From Anaerolineales bacterium UBA6131 (GTDB lineage: Bacteria; Chloroflexota; Anaerolineae; UBA2200): a stretch of 13,080 nucleotides of DNA. A program made the position numbers and the translations under genes. Each line of letters begins with the position of its first letter. The first letter of the stretch is position 1. The notes under the pieces are model-generated. The model did not search any database, was not told where the DNA came from, and worked only from the letters and a program-made list of their open reading frames with translations. The DNA is taken from positions 7,915 through 20,994 of the forward strand of contig DIVN01000041.1 of the NCBI GenBank assembly GCA_002435875.1. Reading direction: 5' to 3'. Shown here in pieces: positions 1 through 6,833 of this stretch.

Positions 1-831
1 CCCCTGGTCATCCCCGCGCTGGCGCCGCATGCCACCGATACGGTGGACAAGGAGTGGCTGCTTCGTCTACGACAGGCGGCTTACGATGAAGGGGTGAAAC
101 TCCACCTGCATGTTGCGCAGAGTGCGCAAGAGCGCGAGTACGTGCAGGAGCAACATGGCATGGGCTGTGTGGAGTTCCTAAACGACATCGGCTTTCTTGC
201 TCCAGACGTGTTGGCTGCACACTGCATATTCGTGCATGACCGCGAGCTCGCTCTGCTTGCCAAGTCAGGTGCACGTCCTTTGTATTGTCCGATGGGGCAT
301 GCGCTGTACGGCAATCCCATGCGCGCGTGGGAACTGCTGCAGATGGGCGCGCAGGTACTGATTGGCACGGATTGCGTTACCTCTAACAACGTTATGGACA
401 TCGTGGGGGAGCTTCGCATCGCCGGGGCATCGCAGAAGCAGATGACGCGCGATGTGCAGGCGATGCCGGCGGCCAAGATCCTGGAGATGGTGACCGTGGA
501 TGCTGCGGAAGCTATTGGCCTCGGCGATCAATTGGGTCGGATCATGCCTGGATACCTGGCAGATGTGATCGTGGTCGATATCAAGGGCCTGCACACCGCG
601 CCTAACTACAGCTTGCTCGACAACCTCGTCTATTGCTGCAATGGTCGTGATGTGGATTCGGTCATCGTCAATGGTCAGTTGGTCGTGCACGATCATCGCC
701 TGACGACCGTAGACGAGGATCAACTTGTGGACGAAATCGAGGACAGGGGCCGGGCACTAATGCGGCGCGCGCTGAAGAATGATACTGATCTTTCCTGGCT
801 TTGGCAGACTAGCACGCGCGATGAGCTCTAA
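1..831 (+). CDS. Amidohydrolase (TrzN/MtaD-like deaminase or chlorohydrolase family), C-terminal part
   Basis: The reading frame is open from the first base, so the start and the first metal-binding HxH motif lie outside the window; 276 residues are visible. Counting from the window edge, a family-type APH motif is at 8-10, the HxH that supplies a metal ligand is H35/H37, the AAHC histidine is H74, and the GTD aspartate is D124, followed by the SNN seen in TM0936-like deaminases. This is the metal-dependent hydrolase family that includes SAH/MTA deaminase, guanine deaminase and s-triazine hydrolases. Oddly, the glutamate that usually follows the second HxH (HxHxAE) is Q40 here. That position normally takes part in catalysis, so the reaction may differ from simple deamination. 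The stop codon TAA shares its last A with an ATG of the next frame, and the URO-D-like gene follows in the same unit. The substrate is unknown; the family call is firm. Confidence 0.9.
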   Translation, partial: PLVIPALAPHATDTVDKEWLLRLRQAAYDEGVKLHLHVAQSAQEREYVQEQHGMGCVEFLNDIGFLAPDVLAAHCIFVHDRELALLAKSGARPLYCPMGHALYGNPMRAWELLQMGAQVLIGTDCVTSNNVMDIVGELRIAGASQKQMTRDVQAMPAAKILEMVTVDAAEAIGLGDQLGRIMPGYLADVIVVDIKGLHTAPNYSLLDNLVYCCNGRDVDSVIVNGQLVVHDHRLTTVDEDQLVDEIEDRGRALMRRALKNDTDLSWLWQTSTRDEL

Positions 832-857
832 TGGTGGGTGAATCGACAAAAGGTGCC

Positions 858-870
858 GGGAGAAAGGTGA
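858..870 (+). promoter_or_regulatory. Ribosome binding site deciding the URO-D-like gene start
   Basis: The stretch GGGAGAAAGGTGA ends two bases before the ATG at 873 and contains AGGTGA, which fits the anti-Shine-Dalgarno end of 16S rRNA. The competing ATG at 831, which overlaps the previous stop codon, has only a weak GAG in front of it. This favours 873 as the main start, with 831 possibly used by coupling. Confidence 0.55.
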
Positions 871-872
871 CA

Positions 873-1988
873 ATGGCCTCTGCAGACAAGCATGGACAAG
901 CGGTCGACTTTGTTGATCCGGGGCCCGGGAGGCTCTCATGCCGCGAAAGGGTTGAGCGGGCGCTCAACCATCAGGAGCCAGATCGGGTTCCCGCCGATCT
1001 CTGGGCCGTGCCGGAGGTGAAGCAGCGCCTGCAAGAGCACCTCGGCGTATCCAGCTGGGACAAGGTGCTGCAAAAGCTCAGAATCGACGTGCGTTGGGTC
1101 GCCCCAGACTACATGGGACCTGTGCAGATCAGACCTGGGGGAGTTACAGTGGATCCGTACGGCGCCTGGCGTCGTCCGCAACAGCATGGCTTTGGATCTT
1201 ATGCCGAATACGCTGGATACCCCTTGGCTGATGCCCAGACTGCAGCCGACATCCATACGTGGGATTGGCCACGGCCGGAATTCTGGGATGTCGACAGCAT
1301 CATAAGGCAGCTGGATGAGCTTGATGCACAGGGACAGTACTTTGTCTGCTATGAAGTGGGGGGCATCTTTGAAAGGGCCTGGGCTTTACGGGGTTTTGAG
1401 CGCTTCCTGATCGACTTGATCGAGAACCCGGAAGTCCCTTGTGCGATCATGGATCACCTGACGGACCTGTATATTGCCAACCTGGTGAATGTGTTACGGG
1501 CAGCGAATGGTCGGATCCAGATGGTCTACACCTACGACGATATCGCACATCAACACAGCCTGTTGCTCTCCAAGCGAATGTGGCAGAAGTATGTTGTGCC
1601 CAGACACCAGCGCATGAACATTGCGATCCGTGCCTTTGGCGTGCACATCATGTACCATTCGTGCGGTGCCGTGTATCCCGTCATCGGTGAGCTGATCCGT
1701 GATCTCGGTATTGATGTTCTGCAGTCCCTGCAGCCAAGAGCCGATGGTATGGATATGACACAAATCAAGAAGGAGTTTGGCGCACGCCTATCGTTCCATG
1801 GTGGCGTGGATATCCAGCACACCATGCCCCATGGCTCGCCGCAAGAGGTGCAGGCCGAAGTACAAGAGCGTTGTCGCATTCTGGGCAAGGGAGGTGGCTA
1901 CATTCTGTCCACTGCGCACTATATCCAGAATGACACGCCCATCGAGAACATCATGGCCTTCTACAGCACGCCGAGGACGACGGCTTAG
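873..1988 (+). CDS. URO-D-fold protein, MtaA/CmuA-like (cobalamin-type methyltransferase relative)
   Basis: Predicted cytoplasmic protein of 371 residues (385 if started at the ATG at 831, which forms a TAATG junction with the upstream gene). It has the layout of the uroporphyrinogen decarboxylase superfamily: an N-terminal RERVERALNHQEPDRVP segment, a central YTYDDIAHQ acidic motif, HSCG at about 262-265, FHGGVDIQ at about 308-315, and a C-terminal GGGYILSTAHYIQ stretch. The HxCG motif matches the zinc-binding His and Cys of MtaA/MtbA/CmuA methyltransferases. The RQAGR-type active-site segment of true HemE is absent, so heme synthesis is unlikely. Known relatives move methyl groups between a corrinoid protein and a thiol, or demethylate small molecules. 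No corrinoid-binding protein is visible here. It follows the amidohydrolase directly and probably acts on the same or a linked substrate, which is inference. Confidence 0.85.
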   Translation: MASADKHGQAVDFVDPGPGRLSCRERVERALNHQEPDRVPADLWAVPEVKQRLQEHLGVSSWDKVLQKLRIDVRWVAPDYMGPVQIRPGGVTVDPYGAWRRPQQHGFGSYAEYAGYPLADAQTAADIHTWDWPRPEFWDVDSIIRQLDELDAQGQYFVCYEVGGIFERAWALRGFERFLIDLIENPEVPCAIMDHLTDLYIANLVNVLRAANGRIQMVYTYDDIAHQHSLLLSKRMWQKYVVPRHQRMNIAIRAFGVHIMYHSCGAVYPVIGELIRDLGIDVLQSLQPRADGMDMTQIKKEFGARLSFHGGVDIQHTMPHGSPQEVQAEVQERCRILGKGGGYILSTAHYIQNDTPIENIMAFYSTPRTTA

Positions 1989-2075
1989 GGACTCGGGCTA
2001 CAGCCTTCCGCGGAGCCAGGTACACAGAGCAGGGCGCACGCTGCGGTTGCGGACCAGTGCGCTAGACGGCAGGTC

Positions 2076-3077
2076 TCATGCAGATGCCGGATCGGTGCAC
2101 CAGTGGTTGACCTGATCCAGAATACGGCCGAACTGGTGCGTAACATATCCTCGTTCCTCAATTACACCCACGGGGAAGTGGTTGCATCCGTAGCCTTGAT
2201 TGGCACGTCTCACTCCTCTCGCGTCGGTCATGTACCCGAGAATGCCGCGCTTTGAGCTGTCCTCGAGCGCCAGCCCGTAGAAGAGCCCGATTTCCAGGGC
2301 AACGGCGTCGTCTGGCTGCGCGCCATCCAGCAAGGCGACCATTGCCTGGCTACGCTTGAGCTGCGTGTAGTCTCGCTCGAACACCTCCTGTGGCTCAGGG
2401 AGTTGGGGGTGACACGATGCACGTGCGCGTGGCACATATACCTGTACACCAAGACCACGCAGTTGCTGAGCACAGTCCGCCACGAACGCCCGCGCATAGG
2501 GCGTGTACTGCGGGGCGGCGAAGTAGACCTGGAATGGCAGATCGGCCTGGGCAGACAACGAATCTGCCCTCTCGCTGGTGGGCATCGTGAGTTGCCCCGA
2601 CGGCATGTCGGCCGACTCGATCTCGTCGCGCCACTGCCTGAGTCGCGACATCGCAGCTTCAGGTGTCTGCATTAGCTCGCCGCCACTATGGATGCATCCC
2701 AAAAGCAACTGGTTCAGGCCTTTGCCCTGTACGTGCTCTGATTGCACATCGGTGCGCCAATCGTCAAGCAGGCCAATGATCCCCTTGCGGGCAGTCTGCT
2801 GTTCCATCAACGCGTAGAAAATTCCCATCTCACACGCGGTCCCGTCGTCGACTTCGGTGCCGGTCAGGATGGCCAGCAGGGCATTGGCTGGTTCGATGCC
2901 CTGCATACACGAGTCAAAGACTCGCTTGGCACGGCTGCGCCTATCGCTCTTGTCCTGTGGTTCAACGCTCCACTGTGGCCGATCGATGCCCAGTTCGTCG
3001 ATCATGCGCTCAATTTTGGCGTTGTATTCGCGCTCTGCGGGCGTGAAGATGGGTCTTGCGAAGTAAACCCTCATCAT
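2076..3077 (-). CDS. Tandem two-domain nucleoside 2-deoxyribosyltransferase
   Basis: NDT enzymes move 2'-deoxyribose between bases through a covalent glutamyl intermediate; some act as hydrolases. This 333-residue protein is about twice the usual NDT length and contains two copies of the domain. Copy 1 (about 3-140) begins VYFARPIFTPAE and has DDGTACEMG with E83. Copy 2 (about 183-330) begins VYFAAPQYTPYAR and has DDAVALEIG with E262. Both keep the acidic pair and the nucleophile-position glutamate, so both may be active. A linker at about 150-180 is rich in polar residues. GAGGAG at 3086-3091 lies 8 bases before the ATG at 3077, whose A is also the last base of the hydrolase stop (TGATG). 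A TTG at 3080 and an ATG at 3074 are alternative starts. It is translated with the nucleoside hydrolase. The family is clear; base specificity is not. Confidence 0.9.
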   Translation of the reverse strand: MMRVYFARPIFTPAEREYNAKIERMIDELGIDRPQWSVEPQDKSDRRSRAKRVFDSCMQGIEPANALLAILTGTEVDDGTACEMGIFYALMEQQTARKGIIGLLDDWRTDVQSEHVQGKGLNQLLLGCIHSGGELMQTPEAAMSRLRQWRDEIESADMPSGQLTMPTSERADSLSAQADLPFQVYFAAPQYTPYARAFVADCAQQLRGLGVQVYVPRARASCHPQLPEPQEVFERDYTQLKRSQAMVALLDGAQPDDAVALEIGLFYGLALEDSSKRGILGYMTDARGVRRANQGYGCNHFPVGVIEERGYVTHQFGRILDQVNHWCTDPASA

Positions 3078-4018
3078 CAATGGCGCTCCTCGCTACCGAG
3101 ATAGGTGTTCATCACCAGCGAGCGGAAGCGTTCCACGTGAAAGCTGAGGACAACGTCCGTATTCGGCTCATGCACACCCAGCGTGTGGCCGCGCCCCCTT
3201 CGGAAGTCGACCACCGTCATGCCGCGGGTGTGTTCGCCCCTGGTCTCGATGCGCACCGGCAGCTTCTCGATCATTGCGACAGAGGGGTCGATGGCGACTG
3301 CAACCGCTGCAGGGTCGCATAGGCTGACAAAGCTGCTTGGTTCGTCTCTGAGCCAGGGGCGCAATAGTGCGGCAGCCATCATGCCCCATGGGGTTCCCGC
3401 GGAGTGCAGCCGCTCAACGTCCTCGGGAAGGATATGTGCACTAGACCTTATCGGGTCCAGCGCAACCATCGTCCTGGGAATCGCGCTGCGGAACACAATG
3501 TCGCTAGCTTCGGGGTCTACTCCGGCATTGAATTCAGCCACCTGCGTGATGTTGCCGGTGCCCCACGCGCCGAGCATCATGGTCAGCGAGGCAATGTGAC
3601 TTTCGATATGACGGTCGGTGGTCAAGGCAAGGGCAACGTTCGTCAACGGTCCCAGCGTGATCAGGTGGATCGGAGTCGATGACCCAAGCACGGTGCGTCT
3701 GATGAAATCGACTGCATTCTCGGTCTCTGGCTTGCTGGTTGGGCCACTGAACCCAAGATCACCCAGCCCGTCCTTGCCGTGCGCCCTCTCCGCCGTCTCA
3801 AGCTCCTGAATCAAGGGTAAGGCAGCTCCGGCATACACTGGCACCTGCCTGTCGGAATGCTCAATGATAATCAGAGCATTACGGGTGGTTGTGCCAAGCA
3901 CTAGGTTGCCAGCGACCGTGGTAATACCTAGTACGTTCAGCTCCGGTGAGCGCAATGCCAATAGCAGGGCCAAGGCGTCGTCGACACCGGGATCTGTATC
4001 GATGATGACGTTCTTCAC
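3077..4018 (-). CDS. Inosine-uridine preferring nucleoside hydrolase family protein
   Basis: Predicted enzyme splitting the N-glycosidic bond of ribonucleosides to base and ribose. At 313 residues it has normal IUNH length. The calcium- and ribose-binding signature DTDPGVDDALA is at 7-17, the H80-x-x-D-G-L-G-D stretch follows, LGPLTNVAL is at about 122-130, and EFNAGVDPEAS is at 162-172, as in the family. At 234-235 the usual catalytic His-Asp pair reads Cys-Asp. A cysteine there is a feature I recall for one subgroup of the family, so it need not mean loss of activity. The start is GTG at 4018, supported by AGGAGG at 4028-4033. It is the first gene of a two-gene unit with the two-domain NDT, so its promoter probably lies in the 322-base gap upstream. 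Ribose released here could feed the ribokinase at 5873-6796. Confidence 0.92.
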   Translation of the reverse strand: MKNVIIDTDPGVDDALALLLALRSPELNVLGITTVAGNLVLGTTTRNALIIIEHSDRQVPVYAGAALPLIQELETAERAHGKDGLGDLGFSGPTSKPETENAVDFIRRTVLGSSTPIHLITLGPLTNVALALTTDRHIESHIASLTMMLGAWGTGNITQVAEFNAGVDPEASDIVFRSAIPRTMVALDPIRSSAHILPEDVERLHSAGTPWGMMAAALLRPWLRDEPSSFVSLCDPAAVAVAIDPSVAMIEKLPVRIETRGEHTRGMTVVDFRRGRGHTLGVHEPNTDVVLSFHVERFRSLVMNTYLGSEERH

Positions 4019-4340
4019 GTTCTCACTCCTCCTGATTATGGGGTTGTCGGCAAGGTGATCGCCGTTTGGACGGCCGCCTCCCTGGGCTTACAGGCAGTGC
4101 CCCTCATCAAGACCAGGCGCTCTCGTCGCGGCCAATCATGGTCAGCGCCTTGGTGTTGTCGCTATCCGGCGAGTAGCAAGCCGTCACAGGATGCTCTCGT
4201 AAGCCTCGTGGGTGAGAGGGAGGCGTTTCAGGCAGTCGGCTCGGGTGACGTCTTCGTCCAGCCGCTGGCCGTGCGCCGGCGCTGAGTATGCCAGGAGCTG
4301 GCAGGCTCAATGGTGGCGCTGCGCGGCGTGCAGCGGGCGC
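4019..4340. other. Largest non-coding gap, with possible decayed coding remnants
   Basis: This stretch separates the deaminase stop from the hydrolase start. On the minus strand an open stretch of 40 codons (4306 to the stop at 4184-4186) has protein-like composition (for example TRADCLKRLPLTHEAYESIL) but no usable start codon. A second frame takes over at a GTG overlapping that stop and continues to a TGA, giving about 26 residues. This could be the remains of a broken gene or chance in GC-rich DNA. The region must also carry the leader of the hydrolase gene. The only promoter-like element seen is a CATAAT at 4035-4040 without a fitting -35 box. Confidence 0.35.
4061..4074. repeat. Short perfect inverted repeat upstream of the nucleoside hydrolase
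   Basis: GCCGT-TTGG-ACGGC is a perfect 5-base inverted repeat with a 4-base spacer, 43 bases before the GTG start of the nucleoside hydrolase. It could be an operator half-site pair or a small leader hairpin. Such short repeats are common by chance in GC-rich DNA. Confidence 0.25.
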
Positions 4341-5687
4341 TTAGAGGTTGGCCCGCTGAGCAACTGCCTGCATGTGTTCCGTGGCTCTCGCCCTGATCTC
4401 GGCCTCATCCACACGGGTGAGAACACGGTCGCGCATGACAACTGTCCCGTCGATGATGACATCTGTGACGTCGTGCGGTCGGCCTGCCATGACCATGGTG
4501 TTGACGAGGTTGTGCGTCGGCGCAAAGTGAGGGCCGGTGACGTCCAGCAGGATGAGATCGGCTTTCTTACCGGCTTCCAGGGTTCCGATGTCATCCTGCA
4601 GACCCAGTGCGCGCGCCCCGCCCAATGTGGCAATGCGCCATGCATCCCTGATCGGGAGGACCGTGGCATCATTGATGGGGAGGCCATAGTGCGCCTGGCA
4701 GGCGGACTTCAGCAGGCGCATTCCTTCGAACAAGTCTATGGCCGCCGATGAGGCACCGTCACTGCCGAGGCCAATCGCTGAGCCCAGAGCCAGCAGCAGT
4801 GGGGTCTTGGGGAAGCCATGTGAGTGCAAGTTGGAGCGCGGACAATGGACCGGCACAGTCCCGCGCTCAACCAGCAGCTGTACCTCGCGGTCAGAAAGCA
4901 CGACACAGTGTGCTGCCAGGACGTTGGGCCCAAGAAGCCCAAGCGAATCCAGCCACTCGGCCGGCCGCAAGCGATAGTTGACCACGCAATGCTCTACTTC
5001 GCGCAGGTGCTCCGCAAGATGGATATGCACGCCCGTGGCGTATTGCCGGGCGTCGGACGCGACGGCCCGCACGAGCTGCGGGGTCGAAGTCATAACCTGG
5101 CGCAAGGCAAACCAGACCTGAATGCGCCCGTTTGCCCGGCCGTGCCAGTCTCGATAGAGTGCTTCTGTCTCGGCAATGGCCGATTGTACGGTGTCTTTCA
5201 TGTTCGCAGGCACAAATTCGGCTGCGTCCATGGTAGAGCGGGCGATGCACGCGCGTAGCCCGGTCTGTTCCGCGGCTCGGGCAACCTCCCCCATGTGGCG
5301 GCCCCCCGAATCGGCAAAGGACGTGATTCCGGCGTGGATCATCTCCGAGCAGCAAGCCATCCCGCTCCAATATACGTCCTCTGGCTCCAGGGCGCTCTCA
5401 AAGGGCACCAGGAAGCGCACCCAGATCATCGGAGGCTCGTCGGTGATCCTGCCTCGCAGCAATTGCTGACAGGCGTGCGTGTGCGCGTCAACCATCCCGG
5501 GCAGCGCCAACTTGCCTGCACCACAGATGTGGTAGTCGGTCCGATAGGCGCTCTCCAGACTTGTCGAAGGTCCGATCTGCACAATCCGGCCATCATTGAT
5601 CGCTATGGCCGAGCCAGGAGAAAGTACCATGCCCGGTCCCAAGACTGAGACGTCGGTTATCAGGAGCTCGCAGTTAGTTGCCTCCAA
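4341..5687 (-). CDS. Amidohydrolase of the SAH/MTA/guanine deaminase type
   Basis: A complete 448-residue metal-dependent deaminase. Visible active-site elements, in order, are DAHTH (H69, H71), HIHLAE (H221, H223, E226), AAHC (H260) and GSDGASS (D310). This is the full set expected of cytosolic aminohydrolases such as SAH/MTA, guanine, 8-oxoguanine or isocytosine deaminases. A C-terminal composite segment follows, with LEAGKKADLILLD at about 360-375. Unlike the partial relative at 1-831, it keeps the glutamate of HxHxAE, so deamination is likely. The start is TTG at 5687, because the frame has no better upstream or nearby downstream start. GGGGG about 9 bases before it is a mediocre ribosome site, so the exact start is uncertain. 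It lies 185 bases after the kinase gene, with no close relative next to it. In this setting a purine base or nucleoside is the most likely substrate (inference). Confidence 0.9.
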   Translation of the reverse strand: MEATNCELLITDVSVLGPGMVLSPGSAIAINDGRIVQIGPSTSLESAYRTDYHICGAGKLALPGMVDAHTHACQQLLRGRITDEPPMIWVRFLVPFESALEPEDVYWSGMACCSEMIHAGITSFADSGGRHMGEVARAAEQTGLRACIARSTMDAAEFVPANMKDTVQSAIAETEALYRDWHGRANGRIQVWFALRQVMTSTPQLVRAVASDARQYATGVHIHLAEHLREVEHCVVNYRLRPAEWLDSLGLLGPNVLAAHCVVLSDREVQLLVERGTVPVHCPRSNLHSHGFPKTPLLLALGSAIGLGSDGASSAAIDLFEGMRLLKSACQAHYGLPINDATVLPIRDAWRIATLGGARALGLQDDIGTLEAGKKADLILLDVTGPHFAPTHNLVNTMVMAGRPHDVTDVIIDGTVVMRDRVLTRVDEAEIRARATEHMQAVAQRANL

Positions 5688-5732
5688 AGATCACGCCCCC
5701 GCAAGGTAGCATCAGGGTCAGGACCTCTACAA

Positions 5733-5752
5733 GCGCCAGCCTTCGGCTGCGC
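5733..5752. other. Hairpin in the kinase-deaminase gap
   Basis: GCGC(C)AGCC-TTC-GGCTGCGC can fold into a stem of 8 pairs with one bulged base and a 3-base loop. It sits in the 185-base gap between the kinase stop (5873) and the deaminase start (5687), where the minus-strand transcript would pass. No run of T follows on the minus strand, so it is not a classic intrinsic terminator. It could be an attenuator, an RNA-stability element or chance. The rest of the gap shows nothing I recognise. Confidence 0.3.
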
Positions 5753-5872
5753 CGTACGCCCTTTGGCCACACTAGGATCCGTACATGGCTGATGCCCAAG
5801 GTATCGCCGCAGTTAGAGCGCACCGGAACGGATTTGGATAGAGCCGGTGCCGATGCCAAGTGCTGTAGACCA

Positions 5873-6796
5873 TCACTTGCCCAAGAACGCATCAACGTCC
5901 TTGCGGTAGGGCATCGCTGGTGCGGTCCCGATCTTGGTCACCTGCAGCGCGGCAGCCGCGTTGGCAAACTGGACCGCCTGGATCAACTCTTGGCCCTCAC
6001 CGAGGGCGACTGCCAGAGCACCGCTGAAGGCGTCTCCAGCCCCGGTGGTGTCCACCACTTGCACCCGGCGCCCAGGCACGTGGGTCACGTTGTCTCGCGT
6101 AGCAACCATTGCTCCTTCGGCACCCAGGGTGATCACCACCGTGCCCACGCCCTGTGCGCGGAGTGCCTGTGCTGCGGCTTCGGCCTGCTTGAGGTTGGTA
6201 ACCGGCATGCCGGTGATGATCTGCGTTTCGGTTTCGTTTGGCGTCAGCACGTCAACCATCGCCAGCAGCTTCTTGTCCAGTTCGCGACCAGGGGCGGGAT
6301 TCAACATAACGGTGACCCCCGCCTCGTGCGCCATTGAAATGGCATACTCCACAGTCTCCAGGCTGATTTCCAGCTGCGCCAGGAACACGTCGCTCTGCTC
6401 AATTACGGCCTTGGCCTGGTCCACATCCTCGGGAGTGAGCAGGTCGTTCGCACCGGCTGCCACCACGATCATGTTCTCACCGTTGGCATCGAGCATGATG
6501 AGCGCGGCTCCGGTGTGGCTCTTGTCGGTGCGGAGCACAAAGTCGGAGCGAATGCCTTCCTTGCGCAGGTTCGCCTCAGCCAGGTCGCCGAATGTGTCCA
6601 CGCCTAGCTTGACCACCATGGTGGTCTCGGCGCCCAGTCTTGCAGCCGCTACGGCCTGGTTGGCTCCTTTTCCACCGGGTCCCATGTGAAAGGGTCCCCC
6701 CAGAATAGTCTCACCTGCCACGGGCATGCGCGGCGTTCGGCTCACCAGATCCGTGTTGAAGCTGCCTACAACAGTCACTTTGGCGATCTTGGCCAT
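5873..6796 (-). CDS. rbsK: Ribokinase (PfkB family; deoxyribokinase possible)
   Basis: Phosphorylates ribose, or possibly deoxyribose, at O5 with ATP in the cytoplasm. The 307-residue length matches ribokinase. Motifs are NTD near 14-16 (substrate binding), the PfkB signature GGKGAN at 41-46, NPAP at 166-169, NETE at 187-190, and the second PfkB signature DTTGAGDAF at 249-257 with catalytic base D255. It ends in the ribokinase-like GTAPAMPYRKDVDAF. The frame is open further upstream to 6949, but the ATG at 6796 has a strong GGGAGGA site 6-7 bases in front and begins exactly where ribokinases do. The longer start would run into the adenine deaminase gene. It sits 37 bases after that gene and probably belongs to the same operon. 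Its neighbours supply ribose (nucleoside hydrolase) and perhaps deoxyribose (NDT). Deoxyribokinases belong to this same subfamily, so sugar choice cannot be settled by sight. Confidence 0.93.
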   Translation of the reverse strand: MAKIAKVTVVGSFNTDLVSRTPRMPVAGETILGGPFHMGPGGKGANQAVAAARLGAETTMVVKLGVDTFGDLAEANLRKEGIRSDFVLRTDKSHTGAALIMLDANGENMIVVAAGANDLLTPEDVDQAKAVIEQSDVFLAQLEISLETVEYAISMAHEAGVTVMLNPAPGRELDKKLLAMVDVLTPNETETQIITGMPVTNLKQAEAAAQALRAQGVGTVVITLGAEGAMVATRDNVTHVPGRRVQVVDTTGAGDAFSGALAVALGEGQELIQAVQFANAAAALQVTKIGTAPAMPYRKDVDAFLGK

Positions 6797-6833
6797 GGTC
6801 TTCCTCCCGGCTGATATGTGATGCTCGTGCGAG

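Noticed and set aside
265..723. Minus-strand open frame of 152 codons
   Set aside because: It is antisense to the partial amidohydrolase, has an odd His/Ile/Asp-rich composition and shows no domain.
1989..2075. Bidirectional terminator between the converging genes
   Set aside because: Only a weak 4-base stem (GGCT...AGCC) was seen, with no T run on either strand.
4035..4040. CATAAT as a -10 box for the nucleoside hydrolase
   Set aside because: No fitting -35 element stands at the right distance, and the resulting leader would leave almost no room before the ribosome site.
5934..6689. Plus-strand open frame of 251 codons
   Set aside because: It lies opposite the ribokinase gene, whose motifs are unmistakable. 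Its translation is Ser/Ala/Thr-rich low-complexity text, as expected of an antisense shadow.
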